From positions 1 to 64,000 of the forward strand of contig NZ_RBZU01000020.1 of NCBI RefSeq assembly GCF_003628125.1: 64,000 nt of DNA. Reading direction: 5' to 3'. The notes beneath the pieces are model-generated. The model was not told where the DNA came from. It saw only the letters and a list, made by a program, of their open reading frames with translations, and searched no databases. The DNA comes from Pararobbsia silviterrae (GTDB lineage Bacteria; Pseudomonadota; Gammaproteobacteria; Burkholderiales; Burkholderiaceae). Numbering within the stretch: position 1 is the first letter of the stretch; each line of letters begins with the position of its first letter. Positions 26,763 through 36,063 of this stretch are shown in pieces. Made by a program: the position numbers and the translations under genes.

Positions 26763-26915
26763 ATGCCCCATCCTCCCTCGAATACGAGCGAAATGCGCCT
26801 GAGCCCGTTCCGCCCGTCGGATAAACACGCTTCGATTGTCCAGAAATTGTTGCACGCAGGCGCGGGCACGCATCCGATTTCGCCGGGTGACGTGTTCGTA
26901 CTCAATGAGCGGTAA
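26763..26915 (+). pseudogene. Possible remnant of a hydantoinase B/oxoprolinase-type gene
   Basis: A 50-codon frame from ATG 26763 to TAA 26915 encodes SIVQKLLHAGAG followed by THPISPGDVFVLNER. The pattern VQ-x2-L-x3-G, a short gap, then PGD-x-F-x2-N resembles the N-terminal third of hydantoinase B/N-methylhydantoinase subunits (PGDvFvlNDPY). Those proteins exceed 500 residues, so this would be a decayed fragment. An isopropylmalate dehydratase-like origin (SPGE motif) is a weaker alternative. No clear ribosome binding site is present. It lies 82 bases downstream of the cupin gene on the same strand. Confidence 0.3.
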
Positions 26916-27248
26916 CTCTCATATCAAACGATCTCGACATCGATCGACGCAGGCCTGGTCCGACGGAAAGACGTGAGGGTTGTCGTGCATCGATGCCGTG
27001 CTTTCGCGCGACACGTTTGCGCGCCCGTTGCTTGGCCAAAGTCATGCAAGCGCCGAACAGACGCCTCATGATGAAATCGGACCGGTCTTAGCAACAGCGC
27101 CCGCGCATCGAAGTGCGACGCCGTCGACGCCGAATCGCCTCGCTTTACATTGCCGGCGCCTTCAAGAATATTGAGCGTGCGCTTCCAAACGGTCCTTGGC
27201 AGGCAATGCCCAAGATACGGCGCGAATTGTCCAACTGAGCCGATCTCT
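26916..27248. other. Gene-free stretch upstream of ABC exporter
   Basis: About 333 bases before the exporter start hold only weak short frames on either strand. I looked for a small peptide gene that the exporter could secrete and found none with a ribosome binding site. The promoter of the exporter is expected here. Confidence 0.4.
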
Positions 27249-29024
27249 ATGAAAACATGGGAATTCGTGAGCAACCTTCGCGAGGCGCTTTCGTTGCTCT
27301 GGCGTGCATCACCGGGCGCCGTGGCACTGGCCATCATCTCGAATCTCGTCATCGGCTTGATCCCTGCCGCTCTGCTCTACTTCAATGCACAACTGATCGA
27401 GCGCCTCACATCCAATGCCCCCCTTGCAGCGCTCATGACCCTGGTTGTCGTGTATTTCGTACTCGGCGGATTCCAGGACGGCCTCACTGCGATATCGAGC
27501 TTCATCGTCGACACGTTGCGCGATTCAGTCGGAGCCTCACTCAAGCGACACGTCAACGAAGCCGTGTCGAACTATCCGAAGCTGACGATCCACGAAGATG
27601 CGGATCTACGGGAAACGGCAATCCTCGCCACCCGCGCGAGTGAGCACATCGGCGATCTGATTTCGCATCTCCACGCCGTCTGCGTAGGAGCGGTCATGAT
27701 CATCCCGCTGCTTGTGCTGTCAGGACAATCGGCCTGGTGGATTCCGTTTCTCATGCTGGCCGGCATGGTGCCGTCCGTGCTGTTTCGCGCAAAAGCCGAA
27801 CGCGAAAGCTGGGACGTCACGGAATCCCATGCGACAACGTTCAACGCATTGCGCATTCACGAGCGCATCCTGACGCAGCCTGAATATGCCAAGGATCTAC
27901 GGATCTATCGAATGCAGGGGCGAATACTCCACACCTGGCAAAACCTTTACGACAGCTATCTAGCGTCCATACGACACGTCCGCCTGAGGAACGCATTGAA
28001 ACTCGCGGCGACCTCGACGACAGCAAGCATTTTTCTCGGCATTCCACTCTACGCCGCCATCAGCAGATATCAGGCCGGCCAATCCAGCATTGCGCAGCTC
28101 GCGTTTCTGCTGGGCGCGCTCGTCCAACTGAAAGATGGATTAGCGGCAGTGATCTTTAATTTCGGCGATCTTCTTAGTCTCTCGTATTCCGTGCGCCCGC
28201 TGCGCAAACTCGCCGAAGCATACGAACGGAACGCGCGGCGATTCGTCACGAACGATACATGTGCGACCGCGTCGAGCGAAACGCCACCGATCCAGCCCTG
28301 CGTAGCGCTACGAAATGTCGATCGGTGCTATCCGGGTACGGCGCGTGCCGCGCTCGATCGCATCAATCTGGAAATCCATCATCGAGAAGTCGTCGCCGTT
28401 GTCGGTGAAAACGGGGCGGGCAAAACGACGTTGGTCAAGTTGCTCAGTGGCTTCTACGAACCCACTGCAGGCGAGCTGATTTGGTCAACACCGCACGCAG
28501 AACCGAAAGTGGTGGCCGTTTTCCAGGACTTCGCGCGTTTCCCGCTCGACACCTACGAAAACCTCGTGATGAATAATGATCGACGACGGGCTCATGCATG
28601 TCTGCACGCCGTCGGCTTGGACGTGCTCTCCGACACCCTTCATACGCCACTCACGACGGAAAGCCCGGACGGGATCGATCTGTCGGGCGGACAGTGGCAA
28701 AGATTAGCGATCGCACGCGCCATGATTCACGCCGATGATGCGGATCTCCTTGTCTTCGACGAACCCACATCTGCGCTCGACCCCGAGTCCGAAGCCGACA
28801 TCATGCGTCTGATCCTCGACCTCTCAAGGAAAAAAACCGCGATCATCGTTAGCCATCGACTCGCATTGACGCGATTTGTCGACAGGATCCTCGTGCTCGA
28901 TCAGGGGCGCCTCATCGAGGACGGCTCGCATGATGAACTCATGAAACAAGGCGGAAAATACGCGCGAATGTTCGAGAGTCAGGCCCAGTTTTATCGCGAA
29001 GGCGCCGCATGCGCGAACACCTGA
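27249..29024 (+). CDS. ABC exporter half-transporter (fused membrane and ATPase domains)
   Basis: A 591-residue type I exporter with an N-terminal six-helix membrane domain (about 1-330) and a C-terminal ATPase. Motifs are Walker A GENGAGKTT, signature LSGGQWQRLAIARAM and Walker B LLVFDEPTSALD. The Trp after GGQ and the short N-terminus without a C39 peptidase domain resemble exporters found with lantibiotic and other peptide clusters. It probably works as a homodimer exporting a peptide or lipophilic compound. The frame extends to 27150, but MKTWEFVSNLR at 27249 matches the usual N-terminal length. The gene is visibly less GC-rich than its neighbours, suggesting acquisition, and no partner biosynthesis gene is adjacent. 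Confidence 0.85.
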   Translation: MKTWEFVSNLREALSLLWRASPGAVALAIISNLVIGLIPAALLYFNAQLIERLTSNAPLAALMTLVVVYFVLGGFQDGLTAISSFIVDTLRDSVGASLKRHVNEAVSNYPKLTIHEDADLRETAILATRASEHIGDLISHLHAVCVGAVMIIPLLVLSGQSAWWIPFLMLAGMVPSVLFRAKAERESWDVTESHATTFNALRIHERILTQPEYAKDLRIYRMQGRILHTWQNLYDSYLASIRHVRLRNALKLAATSTTASIFLGIPLYAAISRYQAGQSSIAQLAFLLGALVQLKDGLAAVIFNFGDLLSLSYSVRPLRKLAEAYERNARRFVTNDTCATASSETPPIQPCVALRNVDRCYPGTARAALDRINLEIHHREVVAVVGENGAGKTTLVKLLSGFYEPTAGELIWSTPHAEPKVVAVFQDFARFPLDTYENLVMNNDRRRAHACLHAVGLDVLSDTLHTPLTTESPDGIDLSGGQWQRLAIARAMIHADDADLLVFDEPTSALDPESEADIMRLILDLSRKKTAIIVSHRLALTRFVDRILVLDQGRLIEDGSHDELMKQGGKYARMFESQAQFYREGAACANT

Positions 29025-29064
29025 CCTCACGACCCACTTCAACATCCTGCGCAGTCACCCGACC

Positions 29065-29505
29065 TCATCCGCGATGCACCGTATCGAGCTCCGGAAGCAA
29101 CGTCACGCTTTCCTGATCGTTCGGGTCCGTTCGCGCAATGATGACGACCGCCGGTTCGTCCGAGTCGTTATAAGGCTGATGCGCAACGCCCGCCGGGATA
29201 TAGAAAAAATCGCCGGCCGCGACCACGGCATGCTCTTCGAGCTTCGAACCGTACCAAACCCCCGATGCCCCAGACAGTCCGTAAATCGCGGTCTCGTGAC
29301 CCGCATGCAGATGCGTTTTAGCGCGCGCACCCGGCGCTATCGTCACGATCTGAAGATTCAGCCCGGTCGCGCCGACCGTCTCGGCCGAGATTCCCACCGC
29401 ATACTGGAGCCCTTGCTTGCCGATGAACGGGGCCTGCGCGCGCAATAAGCGACAGCTTCGCGAAGTCGATACCTGATCCGCTGCCGCCAACGTTTGAGTC
29501 GTCAT
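29065..29505 (-). CDS. Single-domain cupin protein
   Basis: A 146-residue bicupin-sized barrel with one cupin domain: PGARAKTHLHAGHETAIYGL supplies the His-x-His and Glu of motif 1, and AGDFFYIPAGVAHQPYN supplies motif 2 with its His. The metal ligands therefore look intact (H-x-H, E, H). GAGGAGAA lies just before ATG 29505, preferred over 29526. It is convergent with the ABC exporter and separated from the next minus-strand gene. Proteins of this type include small dioxygenases, isomerases and storage-like binding proteins; the substrate cannot be inferred. Confidence 0.75.
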   Translation of the reverse strand: MTTQTLAAADQVSTSRSCRLLRAQAPFIGKQGLQYAVGISAETVGATGLNLQIVTIAPGARAKTHLHAGHETAIYGLSGASGVWYGSKLEEHAVVAAGDFFYIPAGVAHQPYNDSDEPAVVIIARTDPNDQESVTLLPELDTVHRG

Positions 29506-29710
29506 GATTCTTCTCCTCGGGGACACGATACGAGATCACGCTTGCCGTGCACATCGACACACCGGCCCATCACGCGAACCGAGCGTCCGCGCCACACGCC
29601 GCTTGACACATCATGGCTCCACATCGACGTGCATCCGGACCTTGCGTACCGCGGGCAGCATAACGCGTCCGCCTTACGATCGCCATGTGCACGCAAATCG
29701 TTATCCCGAT

Positions 29711-31129
29711 TCACTTCGCGACCGCTGCCTTCCCCGCGTCTTTCGCGCGCCAGACGACGTCGCCGTCGAGCGCATACAACTCGCAGCCGTCATGTCCCTG
29801 ACCGCATTGAACGAGCGCCTGCGTGATGGGATCGAAGCCCGACGCGGAGCCCCATGCGCCGTCGGGTGCGATCGCGAATGCACGCGGCCGGACCCGTTTC
29901 GTGAAGTCGAGATACGCCGCCCGGCCGGCCGCATCGAGAAACGGCACGGCGTTCACGTCGTCGATCCTCGCGAAATGCGTCGGCGCGGGCGCATCGGGTT
30001 CTCCGGGCCAGACGATCGCATTGTCGACCGCGTATAGCGCGCAATGCCCGGTCTTGCGCTCGCAGTCGTTCAGCGCGAGCTGCGCGGCGTCGAAGCCGCC
30101 GTGCGTTACGCTCGCCCCGCTGATGCCGACCGCCATCGCGCGCGGCAACGGTGCCTTGAGAAACTGATCAAGGACCGATTGCGCGACCGCGGGCGGCAGA
30201 TACGGCACCGCATGCACATCGCTCAAGGCCGCGTAGTGCGTGTCAGGCGGCGGCGGACTCGGCATATAGTCGGCATTGACCTCGGTGCCCGGCATCCCGA
30301 TCCCTTTAAGGAACGCATCGAGCTTGCCGACCCATACGGACAGTCCCGCGGCCGACGCGAACGTCGCATGCGCATCGTCCTGAAACCTCCCGATATCGAC
30401 GAGCTCCGACGGCGCACCCGCGCGCCGGTAGGCATCGAACATCGCATGCCAAGTCGGCGTCGAGAAAATCGTGTCGTTTTCTCCGAAGAACCAGATCGAC
30501 TTGATCCGCGTTTTCGCGCCGAATTCGGCGCTACCGGCAATCAAGGCCTGATCCGGCGTCGGACAGTCCGATTCCTTGACGCCGCCCGCGAAGCTCACAA
30601 GCCCCTTGACGTCGCTCGGCTGCGTGGCGCCGAACGCCAATGTGTGCCAGCCGCCCATACTTTTCCCGCCGACGACGATGCGCGACGCATCGATGCCGGG
30701 TTCGTTCTTGACCGCGTCGAGCACCGTGCGGATATCGGCGGCCGCGACATTGCCTTCCTTGACCATATCGCAGACTTCGCGCGGCATATGACCGTCCGAG
30801 TCGTTATAGCCGCGCATCATCGGCAGCGCGACGGCATAACCTCTCGATAGAAAGTAGTAGGTGATGAACTCGTCCGACACGGGCGGCACGCGCTTGGGCT
30901 CGTGCGAGGCGCCGTGATTGATGAGCGCCAAAGGAAACGGCCCGCCGTTCGACGGCATGAACAACGTGACGCGCAGCCGTGCCTTGGGCCGCCCGACATC
31001 GACAAAGAACTGGCGTCCGTTCATCGGCCCGACGGGCTGCGTACCCGGCATATCGAAGTCGGCCGCAAGCGCGTGCATCAAATGCAAGGCGCCGATCAGA
31101 AAAACAATGAATCGTATGCGAAGCGACAT
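29711..31129 (-). CDS. Secreted dienelactone-hydrolase-like alpha/beta hydrolase with duplicated C-terminal unit
   Basis: A 472-residue exported protein. The start MSLRIRFIVFLIGALHLMHA forms a signal peptide cleaved near ALA-AD. The frame is open upstream, but the signal sequence decides the start. Residues about 25-310 are an alpha/beta hydrolase with oxyanion pattern INHGAS, nucleophile elbow GGKSMGG and a late DDAHATF that supplies the His. From about 315 two similar units of roughly 75 residues follow, each running from an [A/D]-V-[H/N]-AVP[YF] segment to a Cys...C-x-LYA[VL]D ending with IVW or VVW. They look like an internal duplication. It probably hydrolyses an ester in the periplasm; the repeats may bind substrate or the cell wall. 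Confidence 0.75.
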   Translation of the reverse strand: MSLRIRFIVFLIGALHLMHALAADFDMPGTQPVGPMNGRQFFVDVGRPKARLRVTLFMPSNGGPFPLALINHGASHEPKRVPPVSDEFITYYFLSRGYAVALPMMRGYNDSDGHMPREVCDMVKEGNVAAADIRTVLDAVKNEPGIDASRIVVGGKSMGGWHTLAFGATQPSDVKGLVSFAGGVKESDCPTPDQALIAGSAEFGAKTRIKSIWFFGENDTIFSTPTWHAMFDAYRRAGAPSELVDIGRFQDDAHATFASAAGLSVWVGKLDAFLKGIGMPGTEVNADYMPSPPPPDTHYAALSDVHAVPYLPPAVAQSVLDQFLKAPLPRAMAVGISGASVTHGGFDAAQLALNDCERKTGHCALYAVDNAIVWPGEPDAPAPTHFARIDDVNAVPFLDAAGRAAYLDFTKRVRPRAFAIAPDGAWGSASGFDPITQALVQCGQGHDGCELYALDGDVVWRAKDAGKAAVAK

Positions 31130-31316
31130 GGTCTGGGCGTGTGGCGCCATCGTACTAAAGCGGACCGACAAGGCATCGATGCACGGTCCTTCCAACAAAA
31201 CCTGAATATAATTTCGCCGATATTCGCGCGCATTGTAACCGCATGCATGTTGAACACATCGCGGCGCCTGATAGGCGTGATGCGCGCGATCGCGCATTTC
31301 ATTCAAAGGAGACGAT

Positions 31317-32261
31317 GTGGCGGAAACCATCATTCTCGACTGCGACCCCGGGCACGACGACGCGGTCGCGATCATGCTGGCGCACGGCAATCCGAATATC
31401 GATCTCGCGGCCGTCACGACGGTCGCGGGCAATCAAACGCTCGACAAGGTCACACGCAATGCGCTCGCGGTCGCGCGCGTCGCGGGCATCGTCGGCGTGC
31501 CGTTTGCGGCGGGCGCGGATCGGCCGTTGATCCGCAACGTCGAGACCGCGCCGAGCATCCACGGCGAATCGGGCCTCGACGGCCCGAATCTGCCAGAACC
31601 GGCCTTCACGCTCGATGCGCGCCATGCGGTCGATCTGATCATCGACACCGTGATGGCGCACGAACCGGGCACCGTGACGCTCGTGCCGACGGGCGCATTG
31701 ACGAATATCGCGCTGGCCGTGCGCAAGGCGCCGCATATCGTCGAACGCGTCAAGCAAGTCGTGCTCATGGGCGGCGGCGTTCACGTCGGCAATTGGACTC
31801 CCGTGGCCGAATTCAATATCGTCATCGATCCCGAAGCCGCCGACATCGTGTTTCGCGCGGGCTGGAAGGTCGTGATGGTCGGGCTCGATCTCACGCATCA
31901 AGCACTCGCGACGCCCGAGGTCGAGCAACGCATCGCCGCGATCGGAACAAAACCCGCGCGTTTCGTCGGCGAACTGCTCGAGTACTTCAAACAGACCTAT
32001 GCGAACGTCGCGGGCTTCGACAGTCCGCCGGTTCACGATCCGTGCGCCGTCGCCTATGTCATCGATCCGACGATCGTGCGCGCGGTCCAGGTGCCGATCG
32101 TCGTCGAACTTCAGGGTGCGCATACGACCGGCATGACGGTCGCGGATTTTCGTGCGCCCGCGCCCGCGACGTGTCCGACGTGGGCCGCGATGGAGCTCGA
32201 TCGCGAACGGTTCTGGGCGCTCGTCGTCGATGCGATCGAACGCATCGGCGAGCCTGCTTAG
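31317..32261 (+). CDS. Inosine-uridine preferring nucleoside hydrolase family protein
   Basis: A 314-residue nucleoside N-ribohydrolase. The calcium-binding N-terminal motif DCDPGHDDA is at residues 8-16, VLMGGG sits at the usual mid position, and VHDPCAVAYVI provides the C-terminal metal Asp. It cleaves the N-glycosidic bond of ribonucleosides to base and ribose. The start is GTG at 31317 with AAGGAG at 31306-31311; the overlapping ATG two bases earlier is out of frame. It is divergent from the secreted hydrolase gene and has no transporter next to it. Confidence 0.9.
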   Translation: MAETIILDCDPGHDDAVAIMLAHGNPNIDLAAVTTVAGNQTLDKVTRNALAVARVAGIVGVPFAAGADRPLIRNVETAPSIHGESGLDGPNLPEPAFTLDARHAVDLIIDTVMAHEPGTVTLVPTGALTNIALAVRKAPHIVERVKQVVLMGGGVHVGNWTPVAEFNIVIDPEAADIVFRAGWKVVMVGLDLTHQALATPEVEQRIAAIGTKPARFVGELLEYFKQTYANVAGFDSPPVHDPCAVAYVIDPTIVRAVQVPIVVELQGAHTTGMTVADFRAPAPATCPTWAAMELDRERFWALVVDAIERIGEPA

Positions 32262-32382
32262 GCATCGGTGCGCGCGCACGGGCGCGTTTGGAAAGCCCGC
32301 CCGACCCGCGGGCTCGGCGCGCCCCTCTTAGGCACCGGTCCTTAGCGATCGTGCCTAAGCTAGGAAAAAAGCGTGTGCGTAT

Positions 32383-32423
32383 CAAAGCCCGCACGATGGT
32401 CCATGCGCATCGTGCGGGCTTTG
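32383..32423. terminator. Strong hairpin between convergent genes
   Basis: A perfect 16-bp stem, CAAAGCCCGCACGATG (32383-32398) with its complement (32408-32423), encloses a 9-base loop. It lies between the convergent nucleoside hydrolase and lipoprotein genes. The AAA/TTT at the stem base and flanking A-runs give short T-runs on both strands, so it can serve as a bidirectional terminator. Confidence 0.75.
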
Positions 32424-32435
32424 AAAATCATCGAC

Positions 32436-34664
32436 TCACGGATTCGGAATCAGCAGCGGCGACACTTGCCGCGCTCGCGATGCGTAAGCCGCCGCATCAA
32501 CCGGCAGCAGATAGCCTTGCGCGGCAAGCGCGTTGGCCGCCGCGGTCACCTTCGCGACATAGTCGGCCCGACCCGTATAGCGATCAGCGAGCGATGCGCG
32601 CGGATCGCCCGGCGCTCTCGCGCCGTCGCTCGGCGCAAACGCGATCACCGAGCCGAACATGCTGCAGCTTTCACCTTCTGCATGGCCCGCGCCACGCGGA
32701 CTCCAACCCGTATAGGTCGCAATCGGTGCGACGAGGTCGGGCACCCGAACGCCTGACGTCTCGTTGCCATCGCGATCGACGCGGGACTCGAAGATCGCAT
32801 AAGGCTTGCTCGTGTTCACGCGCGGAATCGCCGTGCTGTAGTCGGTCACGAACAGCGGATTGTGAATATCGCGCGACGGCACGGACAACGACGTCGGCGC
32901 CGCGTTCGGACCGTTCGGCACGACCACGCGCGTGAGATCCGGAAAGCCCGTCGCATTCGGCGCAACCGCCTCGCCCGACGCAATCGTCGGATACCGCGAA
33001 GGCGGCGGCGTTTCGTCCTGTGCGACCCAGCGTTCGAGCGCGCGAACCAGCGCACGATCGACAGGCTCCTCGGCAACCGTCGATCTCGGCAACGCGCACA
33101 GACTGCCGGGTGCGGGAATGTCGTAGAGTCCGGTCGTTACGCCTGGACCGCCCGTGTGCTGCGTGCCGGGCACGAGGTAATAACGGACGTTCGGCGGCAG
33201 CGTGAGGTCGTGGCCCGCGCCATCGGTCGTCACGAGCGAAGCCGCCGCGCCCCACCATTCGAACGCGCCGTCGATCTGCATGATCTTCGGACAGCTCGCA
33301 TTGGCTGAACACCGCGCAAGCAGGCCGTCGGTCTTGCCGGTGACCGGGTCGGTCATCACGTTGTAGGCAAACGGGAATTGGAAGCCGGGCATGAAATGGT
33401 CTTCGTGCTCCTTCGACCAGCGGCCCGGCTGCGAAAACATCGAGTTGATCCACGTGCGCCGCGCGCCGGGCACGATCGGCAACATCGCATCGAACACGAC
33501 GTGCCCGTCGACATCCGTGTTGAAGCCCTGATACAGAAAGTCGCGCAGGAAGCGGCCCGATTGCGAAATCCCTTCGCCGATCGCGACATCGATGTTCGTC
33601 GCCTCGGGGGTGCAGGTCGCGGTCACGCACGCGGCCTGCTTCAAACCGTTGAGCGGATTTGCGTGACCGGTCGCGTCGCTCGGCCGATAGCGCAGGAATG
33701 CGACGAGATCGCGCACCGCCGCGAAGCCGATACCGTTGACGGTCGGATCCGCCGCCTCGTAGACGAAGCTGTAAATCGTGCCCGCATCGGGCGCGACGTT
33801 CGTGCCTCGCGGCCCCGGCACGCTCGCGGGCGGCGTGAAATCGACCGCGTAACCGCCGTTGGCGGCGCGCGTGTAATGCCAGTTCGATACAGGGACCGAC
33901 GGTGCGTCGTACGTCGCGTCGCCCGCGCGGCCCTGCGCGGTCTGCGTGGCCCACGACTGCCGCGCGGTCAAGGTCGGCGTCGATACATCCGAGGGCTTCG
34001 CGGGCGGATACGTCAACGGGATCGAGGTCGGCACGCCGCCCGCATAGTCGGGAATGAATTCCTCGCGGCTCTGACCGACAATCGACGTGCCATCCGCGTT
34101 GCGCGCGACGGGAAACGAAACGCCGACCGCGCCCGTCGAGGCGAGCGTCGCATTGCCCGTCATCGGAATCGTGCCCTGCCAGCCGCTCCAGACCACGGTA
34201 TAGCCGTCTTCGAGCAGCGAAGGAATCGAGCCGTTCGGCGCGGCGCCCGTATCGAGCGCGCCGCCGCCGACGAACGTCGTCTGCCCGAGACGCAGGCCGC
34301 GATTCACGACGTCGTAAAACAGCACGCGCTTGCCGTTCGCCGGATTCTGCGGCGTCAGGATCACGACGTCGGTCGCGTATTCGACATAACCGTCCGCATC
34401 GCGCGGCGCTTGAGCGAGACCGGCGATGCCGGCATTCGCGGGCGCGGCCGGATCGAGTTCACCGTGCACGGTCGCCGTGATCACGCGATACGGACCCGAC
34501 GCACCCGTAGGCACGGCTCCGCCGAATGCGGGCCCGTCCGAATGCACTTCGAACGTACGCACACGTCCGCCTTCACGCATCGCCGTCGACGCGTGATCGC
34601 CGACGCTGCTGCACGCGGCCAGAACGGATGTCAGCAACACGGCACCCGCAACGGGCTTCTTCAT
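32436..34664 (-). CDS. Lipoprotein alpha/beta-hydrolase-domain protein
   Basis: A 742-residue lipoprotein. The signal sequence ends in the lipobox LAAC with lipidated C18. The long extracytoplasmic part belongs to the large 'alpha/beta hydrolase domain-containing' group. Its nucleophile elbow is probably GEGISQSGRF near residue 370, and GTQHTGG is a candidate catalytic His. It is expected to be an esterase-like enzyme anchored to the outer membrane or periplasmic face. AAGGAG lies seven bases before the ATG. The MFS gene ends 82 bases upstream on the same strand, so hydrolysis outside the cytoplasm followed by uptake of a product is a reasonable model. Confidence 0.78.
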   Translation of the reverse strand: MKKPVAGAVLLTSVLAACSSVGDHASTAMREGGRVRTFEVHSDGPAFGGAVPTGASGPYRVITATVHGELDPAAPANAGIAGLAQAPRDADGYVEYATDVVILTPQNPANGKRVLFYDVVNRGLRLGQTTFVGGGALDTGAAPNGSIPSLLEDGYTVVWSGWQGTIPMTGNATLASTGAVGVSFPVARNADGTSIVGQSREEFIPDYAGGVPTSIPLTYPPAKPSDVSTPTLTARQSWATQTAQGRAGDATYDAPSVPVSNWHYTRAANGGYAVDFTPPASVPGPRGTNVAPDAGTIYSFVYEAADPTVNGIGFAAVRDLVAFLRYRPSDATGHANPLNGLKQAACVTATCTPEATNIDVAIGEGISQSGRFLRDFLYQGFNTDVDGHVVFDAMLPIVPGARRTWINSMFSQPGRWSKEHEDHFMPGFQFPFAYNVMTDPVTGKTDGLLARCSANASCPKIMQIDGAFEWWGAAASLVTTDGAGHDLTLPPNVRYYLVPGTQHTGGPGVTTGLYDIPAPGSLCALPRSTVAEEPVDRALVRALERWVAQDETPPPSRYPTIASGEAVAPNATGFPDLTRVVVPNGPNAAPTSLSVPSRDIHNPLFVTDYSTAIPRVNTSKPYAIFESRVDRDGNETSGVRVPDLVAPIATYTGWSPRGAGHAEGESCSMFGSVIAFAPSDGARAPGDPRASLADRYTGRADYVAKVTAAANALAAQGYLLPVDAAAYASRARQVSPLLIPNP

Positions 34665-34746
34665 GCTCGACTCCTTGTGTTCTTTACGACGGGAACGTCA
34701 AGACATTGCACGGCGTGCGACGAATCGCACGCGTGACATGCAGGCA

Positions 34747-36063
34747 TTACTGCGGCAAGACCTCGCCACGCGTCTCGGGCGCGAACGGGATCAGCACGAG
34801 CCCGATCACGAACGCAATCGCGGTCAGCGCGATCGGCGTGCCTAGCGTCTTCATATGCAGGACCATCGCGCCGATGCCGAAATTGACGCCCGCGCCGATA
34901 AAACGGCCGACCGACGTGCAGAACGCAAACGCCGTGGCGCGCACGCGCGTCTCGAACTGTTCGGGCAACCAGAGGCTGAACAAGGCGAAATTGCCGCCGA
35001 AAAAGCCAAGTACGAACAGCAGCCCGATAAACGTCGCGAGACCGTCGGGCAAATAAAACGCCCAGCCGAATGCAAGGGCGATCGAACACGCCATGCCGAT
35101 GAAATAGATCGCCAGCGTCAAACGACGGCCGATCCGCTCGGCCATCGGCGGCAGTACGAGACAGCCGAGAATCGTGCCGATCGACAGCACGCCCGTGGCG
35201 ATCGACGCGATGCGCGCGGCTTCCGGTTTGGTCGCACCGCCCTTGACGGCGAGCTGGATCACGGCCGCCGGCTCATAAACGGCCCCGGCCCAGAGGCCGA
35301 TGATCGCGACCGTCAGCAACGCCGCGGCGATCAGCGTGCGCCGCACGTAGCGCGCGCTGAAAATCTCGGCCAACGGTCCACGCCGCCGCGCGGCGCCGTG
35401 ACTCAGGCTTTCCGCGCGACGCCACGTATCGCTTTCCTTGACGCGCATGAGGACGATGATCGCGAGCACGACGGGAAGCGCGCCGGTCAGGAACATCGCG
35501 CGCCAGCCGTAGTGCGCGCCGATCGTGTAGTTAAGCGCCGCGGCCAGGAAGAATCCCGCGTAATACCCGGTCTGCAGATAACCGGCGCCCATCTTGCGGC
35601 GATCCTCGGGCCACGCCTCGGCGACATAGGTGCCCGCGAGCGCCCATTCGCCGCCGATGCCCACGCCCGCAAGAAAGCGATAGAAACCGAGTTCCCAGAC
35701 CGAATGCGAGGTCGCGGCAAGCCCCGTAAAAATCGCGAACATGAAGATCGTGCCGGCCAGGACTTTCGTGCGGCCGAAACGATCGGCCAGCGGTCCCCAG
35801 ATAAACGACAGGCCCCAACCGACGAGGAACAGCGCAAAGAGAATGGACCCTGCAAGACCGATATTCGCGGGCGTCGCCGCATAGCCTGAATTCGGCAGCA
35901 ATTCCGTCAAGGCGGGCGCAAGCACGAGCGCATAAACAAACGAGTCCATGCCATCGAGCGTCCAGCCGGCCCATGCGCCCCAGAACCCCGCGATCTGCGC
36001 GCGATTGAGCCGCGTGCGCGTGGCGGGCACGTGCGCGCTGCCCGTGCGTCCTAATGTGTCCAT
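34747..36063 (-). CDS. MFS transporter (sugar/acid:H+ symporter type)
   Basis: A 438-residue, 12-helix major facilitator. WAGWTLDGMDSFVYALVLAP in helix 1 and GPLADRFGRTKVL in loop 2-3 place it with the AAHS/SHS-like metabolite symporters. GIGGEWALAGTYVAE is the helix-5 signature. It imports a small organic solute. Two Met codons are adjacent; AGGAG sits five bases before the second (36063) but only two before the first, so I chose 36063. It precedes the lipoprotein hydrolase gene as a likely two-gene operon. Confidence 0.85.
   Translation of the reverse strand: MDTLGRTGSAHVPATRTRLNRAQIAGFWGAWAGWTLDGMDSFVYALVLAPALTELLPNSGYAATPANIGLAGSILFALFLVGWGLSFIWGPLADRFGRTKVLAGTIFMFAIFTGLAATSHSVWELGFYRFLAGVGIGGEWALAGTYVAEAWPEDRRKMGAGYLQTGYYAGFFLAAALNYTIGAHYGWRAMFLTGALPVVLAIIVLMRVKESDTWRRAESLSHGAARRRGPLAEIFSARYVRRTLIAAALLTVAIIGLWAGAVYEPAAVIQLAVKGGATKPEAARIASIATGVLSIGTILGCLVLPPMAERIGRRLTLAIYFIGMACSIALAFGWAFYLPDGLATFIGLLFVLGFFGGNFALFSLWLPEQFETRVRATAFAFCTSVGRFIGAGVNFGIGAMVLHMKTLGTPIALTAIAFVIGLVLIPFAPETRGEVLPQ

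Noticed and set aside
26980-27174. Small peptide precursor for the ABC exporter
   Set aside because: The frame starts with TTG, has no ribosome binding site and lacks any leader/core pattern of known exported peptides.
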